Positions 50,499 to 59,768 of a DNA stretch of 64,000 nt are shown piece after piece. The position numbers and the translations under genes were made by a program. Numbering within the stretch: position 1 is the first letter of the stretch; each line of letters begins with the position of its first letter. Origin of the DNA: UBA6016 sp964568395 (lineage in GTDB: Bacteria; Campylobacterota; Campylobacteria; Campylobacterales; UBA6016); assembly GCA_964568395.1 (NCBI GenBank), contig CAZMPN010000007.1, forward strand, positions 22,906-86,905. Direction: 5' to 3'. The notes under the pieces are model-generated. The model was not told where the DNA came from. It made no database searches and was given only the letters and a program-made list of their open reading frames with translations.

Positions 50499-51544
50499 TC
50501 GTATGTTTTGAGTATTTCGTATGCGGTATTTCGTTTCGCCGCAATGCCGCCCGCATCTTTTATGAGCCTTACTATCTCATCCTCGGCCATTTTGTTCGCC
50601 GCGCCTGCGGCCGCCACGACGTTTTCCTCCATCATCGTGCTTCCCATGTCGTTTGCGCCGAAAAAGAGAGCGGACTGGCCTATATGCGAGCCTTGCGTAA
50701 CCCATGAGCTCTGGATGTTTTTGAAGTTATCAAGATAAAGCCTGGAGAGGGCTAGGATACGCAGGTATCTATTTGACGTAGCCTTCGTTATGTTCGGGTA
50801 TTCGCGAAATAGCGGCGTATTGTCGGGTTGGAACGACCAGAGTATAAACGCCCTAAAGCCGCCCGTTTCGTCTTGTAGGTTTCTTAGATGCTCCAGATGC
50901 TCTATTATCTCTTCGTCCGTTTCTACGGATCCGAACATCATCGTGGCGGTCGTTTTCATGCCTATTTCGTGTGCGCTTTTGTGGATGTCGAGCCATCCGG
51001 CCGTATCCAGCTTGTTTGGGGAGATTATATTCCTGACCCTGTCTACGAGTATCTCAGCTCCCGCCCCCGGAATAGAGGAGAGCCCTTTTGCCTGAAGCCT
51101 TAATAACGTCTCCTTGCGGCTAATGTTTGACACTTTTGCTATGTATGCTATCTCCGCCGCCGAAAAGCCGTGTATCGTTATCTGCGGATAGTTTTTGTGG
51201 ATAAACTCGACCAGTTCCTCATAGTACTCTATCTTAAGCTTCGGATGCACTCCGCCTTGGAAAAGTATCTGGGTGCCGCCGATTTCTATCAGCTCCTCTA
51301 TCTTTTCGGCTATGGTCTCAAAATCGAGCACATAGGCGTCTTCGTCGTTCAGTCCTCGCTTGAAGGCGCAAAATTTACACCCCGCTACGCAAATATTCGT
51401 ATAGTTGATATTCCTATCTACGATAAAAGTAGTTATATTTTCCGGATGAAGCCGTTTTTTTACCTCTAGGGCTCTTTGGCCGAGCTCCAAAAGAGGTGTT
51501 TGTTTTAAAAGCTCCAGAGCCTCTTGTTTCGTTATTCTTGGCAT
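50495..51544 (-). CDS. mqnC: Cyclic dehypoxanthine futalosine synthase MqnC
   Basis: The 349-residue radical-SAM enzyme has the cluster NICVAGCKFCAFKRG (C-x3-C-x2-C, cysteines about 52, 56 and 59), followed by QILFQGGVHPKLKIEY and a C-terminal MMEENVVAAAGA segment. It converts dehypoxanthine futalosine to its cyclic form in the futalosine pathway to menaquinone. I use the ATG at 51544; the frame extends upstream only through a TTG. It fits mqnP and the polyprenyl synthase in this window. It is divergent from cvpA. Confidence 0.92.
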   Translation of the reverse strand: MPRITKQEALELLKQTPLLELGQRALEVKKRLHPENITTFIVDRNINYTNICVAGCKFCAFKRGLNDEDAYVLDFETIAEKIEELIEIGGTQILFQGGVHPKLKIEYYEELVEFIHKNYPQITIHGFSAAEIAYIAKVSNISRKETLLRLQAKGLSSIPGAGAEILVDRVRNIISPNKLDTAGWLDIHKSAHEIGMKTTATMMFGSVETDEEIIEHLEHLRNLQDETGGFRAFILWSFQPDNTPLFREYPNITKATSNRYLRILALSRLYLDNFKNIQSSWVTQGSHIGQSALFFGANDMGSTMMEENVVAAAGAANKMAEDEIVRLIKDAGGIAAKRNTAYEILKTYE

Positions 51545-51627
51545 GGCGGCAATTGTAGACAAAAAATGTTTTTTTTATGATTAAGGCGGTACAATTACGG
51601 CAGTTACAAACTACTATAAGGCCTACG

Positions 51628-52203
51628 GTGAACAGTCTAGATATTATAGTTTTATTTTTGGTTTTTGCGCTTGGCCTGAAGGGTTTCCTGCACGGTTTTA
51701 TAAAAGAGGTCGCAGGGCTTGCCGCTATAGTCGGCGGTATCTTTTTGGCTTCTAGATTTTCGTCCGGGTTTGGCGAATTTTTTGCGCATATGTTCAACCT
51801 AAAAAGCGAAACGACGGCTACGGTAGTCGCCTTTATAGCGCTCTTTGCCGCTATCTGGTTCGGTATTACGTTCGCCGCTTCTCTCGTTTCAAAAGCGGTA
51901 GACCTGAGCGGACTAGGTATCGCCGACAAGGCTCTCGGTTTTGTCGCCGCCGGCGGTAAGATATTCCTGATACTCTCCGTAATAGTTTTCGCCCTCTCTA
52001 ACATATCGCTTCTGCAAAGCAAAATAGAGGGCTACGCCCATGATAGCTTTATGTACGCTCCTATGAAGGCGACGGGCGGTTTCGTGATGAAGCTAAAGCC
52101 GGAAGATTTGAATACTTCCGCGATAGGCGACAAGGTCAAGGAAGAGGCCGCTAAAGAGGCTTCAAAAGAGATAAACAAAAGCCTCGGCGTAGGTGCGAAA
52201 TGA
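51628..52203 (+). CDS. CvpA-family membrane protein
   Basis: I use the GTG at 51628, with AAGG seven bases upstream. The 191-residue protein has four predicted membrane helices, the CvpA opening LDIIVLFLVFALGLKGFLHG, FIKEVAGLAAIVGG and a charged amphipathic tail. CvpA proteins are linked to colicin V production and envelope homeostasis, with unclear mechanism. It sits upstream of fur with a 4-base overlap, as in C. jejuni, so the pair is co-translated. Confidence 0.85.
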   Translation: MNSLDIIVLFLVFALGLKGFLHGFIKEVAGLAAIVGGIFLASRFSSGFGEFFAHMFNLKSETTATVVAFIALFAAIWFGITFAASLVSKAVDLSGLGIADKALGFVAAGGKIFLILSVIVFALSNISLLQSKIEGYAHDSFMYAPMKATGGFVMKLKPEDLNTSAIGDKVKEEAAKEASKEINKSLGVGAK

Positions 52204-52664
52204 AAGAGAGAAGCATAGACTCTCTGATTTCAAGACTACGCGTAACGGTAAAAGAGCAAAACCTCAAAAATACTTCGCAAAGAGAGGTCATAATGGCCGC
52301 GATGTATAAAAACAAGGGGCACTTCACTCCAGAGGAGATTCTGGCCTTCACCCAAAAAGAAGACGGCGGTAAAAATATAGGCATAGCGACGGTATATAGA
52401 GCCCTAAACTTCTTCGAAAAAGAGGGGTTTGTGGTAAGCATATCGTTCGGCGCTGACGGCAAGAAGTACGAGCTGAACATAAAAGAGCACCACGACCATA
52501 TGATATGTACCGAGTGCGGCAAGATTATAGAGTTCGAATCGGACGAAATAGAGAAGCTCCAAGAAGCCGAAGCGGCCAAAAAAGGTTTTGTAATCAAAGA
52601 CCATGCGATGCAGATATACGGAATTTGCAAGGATTGCCAAAAAACAAATAAAGGAAAAAACTAA
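52200..52664 (+). CDS. fur: Ferric uptake regulator Fur
   Basis: The 154-residue protein has an N-terminal winged helix (NTSQREVIMAAMYKNKGHFT) and a C-terminal metal-binding domain with EHHDHMICTECGKIIEFES and a second CKDC pair near the end, typical of Fur with a structural zinc site. It represses iron-uptake genes when iron is sufficient. The order cvpA–fur–lysS–glyA is that of Campylobacter fur, which argues for Fur and not PerR or Zur, though paralogue identity cannot be proven by sequence reading. Confidence 0.9.
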   Translation: MKERSIDSLISRLRVTVKEQNLKNTSQREVIMAAMYKNKGHFTPEEILAFTQKEDGGKNIGIATVYRALNFFEKEGFVVSISFGADGKKYELNIKEHHDHMICTECGKIIEFESDEIEKLQEAEAAKKGFVIKDHAMQIYGICKDCQKTNKGKN

Positions 52665-52669
52665 CCAAG

Positions 52670-54151
52670 ATGTTCGATAATGTTTATACGCAGCAGAGGA
52701 TAGAAAAAGCGCAGGCGCTCCGCGCTATGGGTAAAAATCCATACACCTCGGTTTCAAAAAGAGACTCCGATACCGCAAATTTTATAGAAAAGAACCAATA
52801 TATTTTCGACCTAGAAGAGGGGAATAAAAAAAGCGACAAAATATACACTGTATCCGGTCGTGTTAAATTCCTCAGGCTCATGGGTAAAGCGGCTTTCGCG
52901 AAGATAGAGGACGAAGCTGGGGTAATGCAGATATACTACTCCAAAAACGACCTTGGGGAGTGGTTTGCGGAGCTTGTAAAACTTGTAGAAGTCGGCGATA
53001 TAGTCGAAGTTAGCGGTTATGCGTTCATAACAAAGACCGGCGAGCTTACGATGCACGTACAGGGCATGGAGATACTTACAAAAGCGGTAAACCAGCTACC
53101 TGAGAAATTCCACGGCCTGACGGATATGGAGACGAGATACAGACAGAGATATCTTGACCTCATCATGAACCGCGACGTGCTTGATACGCTAAAGACAAGA
53201 AGCAAAGTCGTAAGCCTTGTCAGAAGATTTTTTGAGAACGAAGGGTTTTTGGAAGTCGAGACCCCTATGCTTCACCCGATAGCAGGAGGCGCTACGGCTA
53301 GACCGTTTATCACCCACCATAACGCTCTCGGCGAGGATAGATACCTTAGAATCGCCCCGGAGCTATATCTAAAAAGGTTGATAGTCGGCGGTTTCGAAGC
53401 CGTTTTTGAAATCAACAGAAGCTTCAGAAACGAGGGGATTGACCATACGCACAACCCAGAGTTCACGATGATAGAGTTTTATAGGGCTTATAAAAACTAC
53501 GAATATCTTATGGATTTGACCGAGAGGCTGTTCGGATATCTTAGGGAGAATTTGGGCCTTCCAAGCGTCATTACAATCGGCGAGCGCGAAGTAGACCTTT
53601 CAAAATTCAGCAGGGTGGACTATGTAAAATCCCTTACCGATATAGGCGGCGTGCCTGCCGAGGCTACAAAAGACAGGGACAGTATAAAGGCTTACCTGAA
53701 ATCAAAAGGCGTAGAGTTCGAGGAGAAGCTAAACTACGGCGAACTTTTGGCGGAACTATTCGATAACTTCGTAGAGAAAAAGCTTACAAATCCTACGTTC
53801 GTTACGGGTTTCCCGGTCGAGATTTCGCCTCTTGCCAAAAGAAGCGAGGAAAATCCTGAGATTACGGACAGATTTGAGCTCTTCATTGCCGGGAGAGAAA
53901 TAGCGAACGGCTTTAACGAGCTAAACGACCCGATCGACCAATACGAGAGATTTAAAAAACAGGTTGAAGCCAAGGCTGCCGGCAACGTAGAGGCGAACGA
54001 TATGGACGAGGATTTCGTGGAGGCGCTCAAATACGGAATGCCTCCGACCGCGGGACAGGGCATCGGTATCGATAGGCTCGTTATGCTTTTAACGGGACAA
54101 GAGTCTATAAAAGACGTTATTTTGTTCCCTGCAATGAGAAGATTAAGCTAA
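52670..54151 (+). CDS. lysS: Lysyl-tRNA synthetase (class II)
   Basis: The 493-residue protein has an N-terminal OB-fold (about 55–160, with GRVKFLRLMGKAAFAKIED) and a class II core: motif 2 in FEINRSFRNEGIDHTHNPEFT and motif 3 GIGIDRLVMLLTG. It charges tRNA-Lys. It is 6 bases downstream of fur and 16 bases upstream of glyA. Confidence 0.95.
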   Translation: MFDNVYTQQRIEKAQALRAMGKNPYTSVSKRDSDTANFIEKNQYIFDLEEGNKKSDKIYTVSGRVKFLRLMGKAAFAKIEDEAGVMQIYYSKNDLGEWFAELVKLVEVGDIVEVSGYAFITKTGELTMHVQGMEILTKAVNQLPEKFHGLTDMETRYRQRYLDLIMNRDVLDTLKTRSKVVSLVRRFFENEGFLEVETPMLHPIAGGATARPFITHHNALGEDRYLRIAPELYLKRLIVGGFEAVFEINRSFRNEGIDHTHNPEFTMIEFYRAYKNYEYLMDLTERLFGYLRENLGLPSVITIGEREVDLSKFSRVDYVKSLTDIGGVPAEATKDRDSIKAYLKSKGVEFEEKLNYGELLAELFDNFVEKKLTNPTFVTGFPVEISPLAKRSEENPEITDRFELFIAGREIANGFNELNDPIDQYERFKKQVEAKAAGNVEANDMDEDFVEALKYGMPPTAGQGIGIDRLVMLLTGQESIKDVILFPAMRRLS

Positions 54152-54167
54152 TTAGGAAGGATTTACT

Positions 54168-55415
54168 ATGGGTTTTATGGAAAATAGCGACAGAGAGGTT
54201 TACGACATACTCCAAAAAGAGCTTGACAGGCAGACGCACCATCTTGAGATGATCGCAAGCGAGAACTTTACTTTTCCGGCGGTTATGGAGGCGTCTGGGA
54301 GCATATTTACCAACAAATATGCCGAAGGCTATCCGTACAAAAGGTATTACGGCGGTTGCGAATTTGCCGACGAGGTAGAGGCGCTGGCGATAGAGAGAGC
54401 CAAAAAACTGTTCGGATGCGAATACGCAAACGTCCAGCCGCACTCCGGAAGCCAAGCAAACGGTGCCGTATTCACGGCTCTTTTGAACCCATACGACAAA
54501 ATCCTAGGAATGGATCTTTCAAACGGCGGACACCTGACACACGGCGCAAAAGTAAACTTCAGCGGCCAAAACTATGAGAGCTTCAGCTACGGGGTAGAGC
54601 TTGACGGCTATATCAACTACGATAGGGTGCAAGATATCGCAAACATCGTAAAGCCGAAAATGATTATCTGCGGCGCCAGCGCATATTCAAGAGAGATAGA
54701 CTTCAAAAGATTTAGGGAGATAGCGGACTCCGTAGGCGCTATACTGTTTGCAGATATAGCCCACTATGCGGGTCTTGTTGCGGCAGGCGAATATCCGTCG
54801 CCATTTCCATATGCGGACGTCGTAACTACGACTACCCACAAGACTCTTAGGGGTCCAAGGGGCGGTATGATAATGACGAACAGCGAAGAGATAGCCACAA
54901 AGATAAATAAGGCCGTATTCCCAGGTATGCAAGGCGGTCCGCTTGTGCACATCATAGCCGCAAAAGCCGTAGGTTTCGGCGAAAACCTAAAGCCCGAGTG
55001 GAAAACATACGCGAAACAGGTAAAGGCGAACATCAAAGTGCTTGCCGAAATTCTTGTAAACAGGGGCTACGACATAGTATCGGGCGGCACCGATTCGCAC
55101 CTTGTGCTTGTAAGCCTCCTGAACAAAGAGTTTTCAGGCAAAGACGCGGACGCTGCGCTTGGGAGAGCGGGAATTACCGTCAATAAAAACACGGTTCCCG
55201 GGGAGACGAGAAGCCCATTCGTAACAAGCGGCGTTAGAATAGGCTCTGCGGCGCTTACCGCAAGAGGTATGAAGGAAGAAGAGTTTAAAATCATAGCTAA
55301 CGCCATTTGCGACGTATTTGACGACGTAAACAACGAAGCGAAACAAAAAGAGATAGCCGCAAAAATGAAAGAGCTTGCAGAGAAGTTCGTAATTTACGAT
55401 AGAGCTATATATTAA
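54168..55415 (+). CDS. glyA: Serine hydroxymethyltransferase
   Basis: The 415-residue PLP enzyme has IASENFTFPAVMEASGS near residue 25, YAEGYPYKRYYGGCEF, and the PLP-lysine motif VVTTTTHKTLRGPRGG. It interconverts serine and glycine with tetrahydrofolate and supplies one-carbon units. It is in the conserved fur–lysS–glyA operon, with an AGGA ribosome site. Confidence 0.95.
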   Translation: MGFMENSDREVYDILQKELDRQTHHLEMIASENFTFPAVMEASGSIFTNKYAEGYPYKRYYGGCEFADEVEALAIERAKKLFGCEYANVQPHSGSQANGAVFTALLNPYDKILGMDLSNGGHLTHGAKVNFSGQNYESFSYGVELDGYINYDRVQDIANIVKPKMIICGASAYSREIDFKRFREIADSVGAILFADIAHYAGLVAAGEYPSPFPYADVVTTTTHKTLRGPRGGMIMTNSEEIATKINKAVFPGMQGGPLVHIIAAKAVGFGENLKPEWKTYAKQVKANIKVLAEILVNRGYDIVSGGTDSHLVLVSLLNKEFSGKDADAALGRAGITVNKNTVPGETRSPFVTSGVRIGSAALTARGMKEEEFKIIANAICDVFDDVNNEAKQKEIAAKMKELAEKFVIYDRAIY

Positions 55416-55436
55416 AAAAAGGGAAAGCGACGTCCA

Positions 55437-55979
55437 ATGTATAATGTCGATATAAAACTAATCAAAATGTGCACAACGCACTATTGGCAAAAAAGGGACG
55501 GCGCATCCGAAAAAATGGAGTATAAGGGGAAGACTTATTTTAATAAGTTCGAGAGAGTGGATAAACCTCTTACCATGCAGGTCATGTCCGACCATCAAGA
55601 CGGCAAAATTACCGTAGCCCACTCTCTAATACTTCCAAATCAAAAAGTAGAGAATATAGTTTTTGACTATAACGGCAGGGATCCGGAGCGTTTTTGGCAT
55701 AGGGCGCAGCTTTTGTTTCGCGAAGAGGGTTTTATAAATTTTACGGCCTACAAGAGCAAGACGGAAGGGCATCTGCATCTATATATTCACAAGGGGCACA
55801 CTACGCTACACGAGGGAATTCATCTTGCAAAGACGCTTTCTATGAAACTCTCTCAAAGGCTTCCGACACAGTGGAATGTATTTCCGAACGATCAGATTCC
55901 GCCGGAATTCAACATATTGACGCTGCCTTACGAACTCTATCAAAAAGAGCGCGGAGCATCTTGGTCAAAGCATCTATAA
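55437..55979 (+). CDS. DUF1882-family protein
   Basis: The 180-residue protein lies between glyA and a SPOR protein, as the DUF1882 gene does in Campylobacter. It has His-rich, mixed alpha/beta segments (EGHLHLYIHKGHTTLHEGIH) and no signal peptide or membrane segment. The function is unknown; the histidines could bind metal. I assign the family from position and residual pattern. Confidence 0.7.
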   Translation: MYNVDIKLIKMCTTHYWQKRDGASEKMEYKGKTYFNKFERVDKPLTMQVMSDHQDGKITVAHSLILPNQKVENIVFDYNGRDPERFWHRAQLLFREEGFINFTAYKSKTEGHLHLYIHKGHTTLHEGIHLAKTLSMKLSQRLPTQWNVFPNDQIPPEFNILTLPYELYQKERGASWSKHL

Positions 55980-55988
55980 GGGGTTAAA

Positions 55989-56897
55989 ATGGATGATAAA
56001 AACGAACTAAACGACTTGTTGCTGGGGAACCAAAAAGAGAACAGTTCCAGCAAGAAGTTTTTCCTTATCGCCGCCGGTGTTTTACTGCTGTTTTTCATAA
56101 TTATAGGCATTATGAAGTTTATGGGAGCCTCCGAGACGAAGCAGCCGCTTCCTATCACCTCTACGGAACAGGTAAAAAAACTTCCTCCGGTCGCTTCGCC
56201 TGTGCAAAACGAGGCGAATATATCCGCCTCCACTGCAACGGCAACCGCAAATACGACCGCGGGTGCGGACGATAAGCTAAACGCAATAGTCAAAAAGTTG
56301 CAGCAAGATGCGCAAACGCAAGCATCGGCGCAGCCTGCGCAAGCCGTTCAAACGGCTCAGCCGACACCCGGCGCTCCGGTTGTGCAGCCAAAAGCAGAGC
56401 AGGTTCCGGTCGTGCCTATAAAAGAGGGAAGCGCGCCTGTGGCGCAAAAGCAGCCAGCCAAGACTACCGTTGTCACTGTGCCTATTAAGACCGCGTCAGA
56501 GCAGCCTCAGCCAAAAGCGGCTGCCGTAAAAGAGAGTCCGAAAAAAGAGGATGTTAAGACAGCTTTTAAGGATGCCACCAAAAATGTCGTAAAACCGAAG
56601 CAGCCCGTCAAACAGGCAGCTGTAACACCTAAAAAGGCCGAAGCGAACAAGAGCGAAGCCGTAAGCGGAACCTACTATATACAAGTCGGATATTTTGAAA
56701 GCGAGAAATCCACAAAAGGGTTGAGCGATAAGATTTCTGCCGCCGGGTTTCAGTCTGCGACAAGGGCCGCGGTCAAGAACGATAAAAACATTACAAAAGT
56801 ATGGGTCGGCCCTTTTGATTCGAAAGATAGCGCCACAAAAGCTCTGCCGAAGGTAAGAGAGCAGATCAAAAACGACGCGTTTATTATAAAAGGTTAA
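55989..56897 (+). CDS. SPOR-domain membrane protein
   Basis: The 302-residue protein has a cytoplasmic head, one membrane helix (about 25–42), a long Pro/Gln/Ala/Lys-rich linker (about 55–225), and a C-terminal SPOR domain (SGTYYIQVGYFESEKST, then TKVWVGPFDSKD). SPOR domains bind glycan strands lacking stem peptides at the division septum, so it is probably a cell-division protein. It is 9 bases after the DUF1882 gene and 2 bases before trpE. Confidence 0.87.
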   Translation: MDDKNELNDLLLGNQKENSSSKKFFLIAAGVLLLFFIIIGIMKFMGASETKQPLPITSTEQVKKLPPVASPVQNEANISASTATATANTTAGADDKLNAIVKKLQQDAQTQASAQPAQAVQTAQPTPGAPVVQPKAEQVPVVPIKEGSAPVAQKQPAKTTVVTVPIKTASEQPQPKAAAVKESPKKEDVKTAFKDATKNVVKPKQPVKQAAVTPKKAEANKSEAVSGTYYIQVGYFESEKSTKGLSDKISAAGFQSATRAAVKNDKNITKVWVGPFDSKDSATKALPKVREQIKNDAFIIKG

Positions 56898-56899
56898 TT

Positions 56900-58309
56900 T
56901 TGCAATACAAATCCGTTTTTATAGACCAGTTCACGCCTATCGCTTTTTACGGGAAGCTAAAGGAGCGCTTTAGGGACGAGCTTGTCTTTTTGCTTGAGAG
57001 CGCCACCGTTAACGAGCTTGGCAACTATAGCTACATATTCATAGGCGAAAGAGAGAGGGTTTCATATAAAGACAGTAGGACGTTTTATACGGACGAGAGC
57101 AAAAAGACCGAAGAGATAAAAAAAGAGCCTCTCGCGTTTTTATCGGACTACTATTCAAAGCTGGATAACGCTTTTTATAAGGAGCTATCGGCAAAGACCG
57201 GGCTTGGTTTCGTAGACGGTTTCGTGGGGTATGTCGGGTACGACCTTATAAAAGAGTTTGAACCGGTATTGAAACCTTGCATGGACGCGCTTGCGGACGA
57301 GACCAATATCCCCGATTTCGATATGATAAGGCCGAAAATCGTCATAGGGTATTCGCATAAAAACTGCAAACTCACTATGTTGTCGACTTGTTTGCCGCAA
57401 GATGCCCTGCTTGATATAGAGAAGCTGCTTCTATCGGACTACTCGGCCATTCCTCTCAAAAAACCGCAAGGCACCTTTACCGCAAAGACGATGCTGTCGG
57501 ATGAAGAGTTTAAGGGTGCGGTGCTAAGAGGCAAAGAGCATATCAAAGCCGGAGACGTATTTCAGATACTTGTAGCCAACAGGACTATCGTGGAGGCCGA
57601 GGTCGATGCGTATAGCTTTTATAGGGTGCTAAGAGCCAAAAACCCTTCCCCGTATATGTACTTTCTATCGTTCGAGGATTTTAGCATAGCGGGAAGTTCT
57701 CCGGAGGTTATGATAAAGCTGGAAAACGGCGAGATCTTAATACGTCCGATAGCCGGAACAAGAAAACGCGGACACGACATCCAGAGGGATTTGGAGCTAG
57801 AGCACGAGATGCTAAACGACCCGAAAGAGAGAAGCGAGCATATAATGCTGGTGGATCTTGCGAGAAACGACATAGGCAGGGTAAGCAAGACCGGAAGCGT
57901 CAAGGTCGGCGATTTGATGAGAGTCGAGAGATATTCGCACGTTATGCATATGGTAAGCGACGTTACCGGAAATCTGGAAGAGAATAAGACGATGTTCGAT
58001 CTATTCCGTGCGACGTTTACGGCGGGAACGATGACCGGGGCGCCAAAGATAAAGGCGATGGAGATTATCGCTCGTCTTGAAGGCGTGAAAAGAGGCTTCT
58101 ATAGCGGTTCCGTCGGTTATTTCGGATTTGACGGCAATATGGATTTTGCCATTACGATCAGGACGGCCCTCGTGAAAAAAGATATGATAGTCTTTCAGGC
58201 GGGAGCCGGAGTCGTCGCCGACAGCGTACCGGAGCTGGAGCTAAAAGAGATAAAAAACAAGCTTGCGGCAAACCTTTCCAGCTTCGAGGATCTTAAAAGC
58301 CTTGGATAG
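56900..58309 (+). CDS. trpE: Anthranilate synthase component I
   Basis: The 469-residue chorismate-utilising enzyme starts with TTG. It has the N-terminal tryptophan-binding motif LLES (31–34) that marks TrpE as feedback-inhibited, then NPSPYMYFL, the catalytic region IAGSSPE, PIAGTRKRG, and EHIMLVDLARNDIGR, and GAPKIKAME. The LLES motif argues for TrpE over aminodeoxychorismate synthase PabB. No glutamine amidotransferase partner is adjacent. It is followed by aroE with an 8-base overlap, so chorismate-related genes are linked. Confidence 0.88.
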   Translation: MQYKSVFIDQFTPIAFYGKLKERFRDELVFLLESATVNELGNYSYIFIGERERVSYKDSRTFYTDESKKTEEIKKEPLAFLSDYYSKLDNAFYKELSAKTGLGFVDGFVGYVGYDLIKEFEPVLKPCMDALADETNIPDFDMIRPKIVIGYSHKNCKLTMLSTCLPQDALLDIEKLLLSDYSAIPLKKPQGTFTAKTMLSDEEFKGAVLRGKEHIKAGDVFQILVANRTIVEAEVDAYSFYRVLRAKNPSPYMYFLSFEDFSIAGSSPEVMIKLENGEILIRPIAGTRKRGHDIQRDLELEHEMLNDPKERSEHIMLVDLARNDIGRVSKTGSVKVGDLMRVERYSHVMHMVSDVTGNLEENKTMFDLFRATFTAGTMTGAPKIKAMEIIARLEGVKRGFYSGSVGYFGFDGNMDFAITIRTALVKKDMIVFQAGAGVVADSVPELELKEIKNKLAANLSSFEDLKSLG

Positions 58310-59090
58310 AAAGCTTTTTGCGATATTCGGCAATCCGGTATCGCATTCCAAATCCCCGCTTATACACAACTCCCTTTTTAAAGATTTGGCAATAGACGCC
58401 TGCTATACTAGGTATCTTTTGGACGACGGAAGCCGTCTAAAGGAGAGGTTCTTTGGGCTCGGGCTTAGCGGTATCAATATTACCGTCCCGTTCAAGGAAG
58501 ACGCGTTTGCGGCTTGCGATATTCTGGACGACTATGCGAAAAATATCGGCGCCGTGAATACCATTGTGGTCAAAGACGGTCTACTGCACGGATTTAATAC
58601 CGATGCACCGGGCTTTATAGCTTCATTGGACGGTTTCATGCCGAAAAAAGCGCTTATTTTAGGCGCGGGAGGAACGGCGAGAGCTATAGCCTTTGCGCTC
58701 AGAAATGCCGGAGTTTTTGTATGCGTCGCCAACAGAAGCGGCGGACGCTTAGGGTTTTTTAAAGATGCCGGATTCTGTAGCGTTACGTTTGATATTCTGG
58801 ATGAGTCGGAGCAGTTTGATTTGGTTGTCAATACCACAAGCGCCGGGCTTACCGACGAAGAGCTTCCGTTAAACGAAAAAAAACTTACGCCGCTACTTTC
58901 AAATGCAAAGCTTGCCTACGATTGCATCTATAAAGAGACGTCTTTTTTAAAGATGGCAAAAAAGCTTCATAAAGAACATAAAAACGGTCTCGATATGCTT
59001 ATTTGGCAAGCGATTTTTGCTTTTGAGAAGTTTGTCGGTATCGATAGCAATAAAAGAATGATGGATGTAATTAAAGAAGCGGTCTATTGA
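58302..59090 (+). CDS. aroE: Shikimate dehydrogenase
   Basis: I use the TTG at 58302, which gives LDRKLFAIFGNPVSHSKSP, the expected N-terminus with the shikimate-binding serines; GAGGA lies upstream. The 262-residue protein has the NADP-binding motif LILGAGGTARAIAF and the catalytic Lys in NITVPFKEDAF. It reduces 3-dehydroshikimate in chorismate synthesis. It overlaps trpE by 8 bases. Confidence 0.92.
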   Translation: MDRKLFAIFGNPVSHSKSPLIHNSLFKDLAIDACYTRYLLDDGSRLKERFFGLGLSGINITVPFKEDAFAACDILDDYAKNIGAVNTIVVKDGLLHGFNTDAPGFIASLDGFMPKKALILGAGGTARAIAFALRNAGVFVCVANRSGGRLGFFKDAGFCSVTFDILDESEQFDLVVNTTSAGLTDEELPLNEKKLTPLLSNAKLAYDCIYKETSFLKMAKKLHKEHKNGLDMLIWQAIFAFEKFVGIDSNKRMMDVIKEAVY

Positions 59091-59133
59091 TTGGGTATTT
59101 CTTGGTTTTTCGTGTAGGTTTGTAGATAAAAAG

Positions 59134-59155
59134 GTAAAGCCCCGAGAGGCTTTAC
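59134..59155 (-). terminator. Intrinsic terminator, bidirectional, between aroE and the small lipoprotein
   Basis: GTAAAGCC and GGCTTTAC form a perfect 8-bp stem with a 6-base loop. On the minus strand it is followed by CTTTTTATC, a good T-run for ending the lipoprotein gene. It can also serve aroE in the other direction. Confidence 0.75.
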
Positions 59156-59161
59156 ATGCAA

Positions 59162-59344
59162 TTAGTGAGTTTTGTTAGCTTCAGTAGCGTTAGCTTCTAC
59201 TGGTGCAGTAGCGTTAGCTTCAGTTTTGTTAGCTTCAACAGTAGCGTTAGCTTCAACAGTAGCGTTAGCTTCTTCAGCTTTTTTTGAACAACCAGAGAAT
59301 GCAAGACCTGCGATTACAAGAGCAGCAACTAGAACTTTTTTCAT
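59162..59344 (-). CDS. Small lipoprotein with six N-glycosylation sequons
   Basis: I use the ATG at 59344, which opens a lipoprotein signal peptide (MKKVLVAALVIAGLAFSGC, lipidated Cys19) behind a strong AAGGAA ribosome site. The mature part is 42 residues, nearly all Ala, Glu, Asn, Thr, Val and Lys. It contains six copies of E-A-N-A/K-T, at Asn 27, 33, 39, 44, 52 and 57. Each matches D/E-x-N-x-S/T, the sequon of the Campylobacter PglB oligosaccharyltransferase. I infer a heavily glycosylated surface lipoprotein; the function is unknown. It has its own terminator, and a leader inverted repeat at 59369–59385. Confidence 0.78.
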   Translation of the reverse strand: MKKVLVAALVIAGLAFSGCSKKAEEANATVEANATVEANKTEANATAPVEANATEANKTH

Positions 59345-59368
59345 TTGAACTTTCCTTATTTTAAAATG

Positions 59369-59385
59369 GATTGGGATAACCAATC
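59369..59385 (-). promoter_or_regulatory. Leader inverted repeat GATTGG-GATAA-CCAATC
   Basis: A perfect 6-bp stem with a 5-base loop lies about 25 bases upstream of the lipoprotein ATG. It could be a protein-binding dyad or a leader hairpin that stabilises the mRNA. Confidence 0.4.
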
Positions 59386-59715
59386 AGTAGCCCGTAAAGG
59401 GAACCATAAACTGCCGACCGGACTTGCTTTAGATTTTGCTACATTGTTTTTACAAACACGTGACAAAAGCTAAAAAATCCTAAATTTTAAAAGAGCCGCA
59501 CAATTTAAGCTAAACTTAAAATTTTCTAAAAACCCTTGATTTTAAAGGGTTCAGGCGAAAATCTTAATGTAGCTAAATCAAAGCCGCAATTATACAACAT
59601 CTTAACTTTAAATACGGCTTAAATTATCCTATTTTTTTGAGATATTTTTTATTTTTTTTTACACCCTTCAAACTCCTTTAAAATAAAGGTTTTTTTAAAA
59701 CTCTTACCTACTTTT

Positions 59716-59724
59716 TGGTATAGT
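59716..59724 (+). promoter_or_regulatory. Extended -10 promoter TGGTATAGT for the aminotransferase operon
   Basis: TG-N-TATAGT with T-rich upstream DNA lies 45 bases before the ATG at 59769, which itself has an AAGGGA ribosome site. It would drive the downstream genes through the flagellar pair. Confidence 0.5.
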
Positions 59725-59768
59725 TTGGGACTATTTTAAATTTTTATATTTGCAAGGAATAAGGGATT

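Larger units (their letters stand above)
59345..59768. other. 424-base intergenic region with two divergent leaders
   Basis: No gene is seen. It is AT-rich and holds the leader inverted repeat at 59369–59385, a hairpin AACCCTT … AAGGGTT (59531–59551), T-runs, and the promoter at 59716–59724 for the aminotransferase gene. Confidence 0.55.

Noticed and set aside
59162..59290. The DNA repeats in the small lipoprotein gene considered as a non-coding tandem repeat or CRISPR.
   Set aside because: They are in frame, encode the repeated EANAT units, and sit in a gene with signal peptide, ribosome site and terminator.
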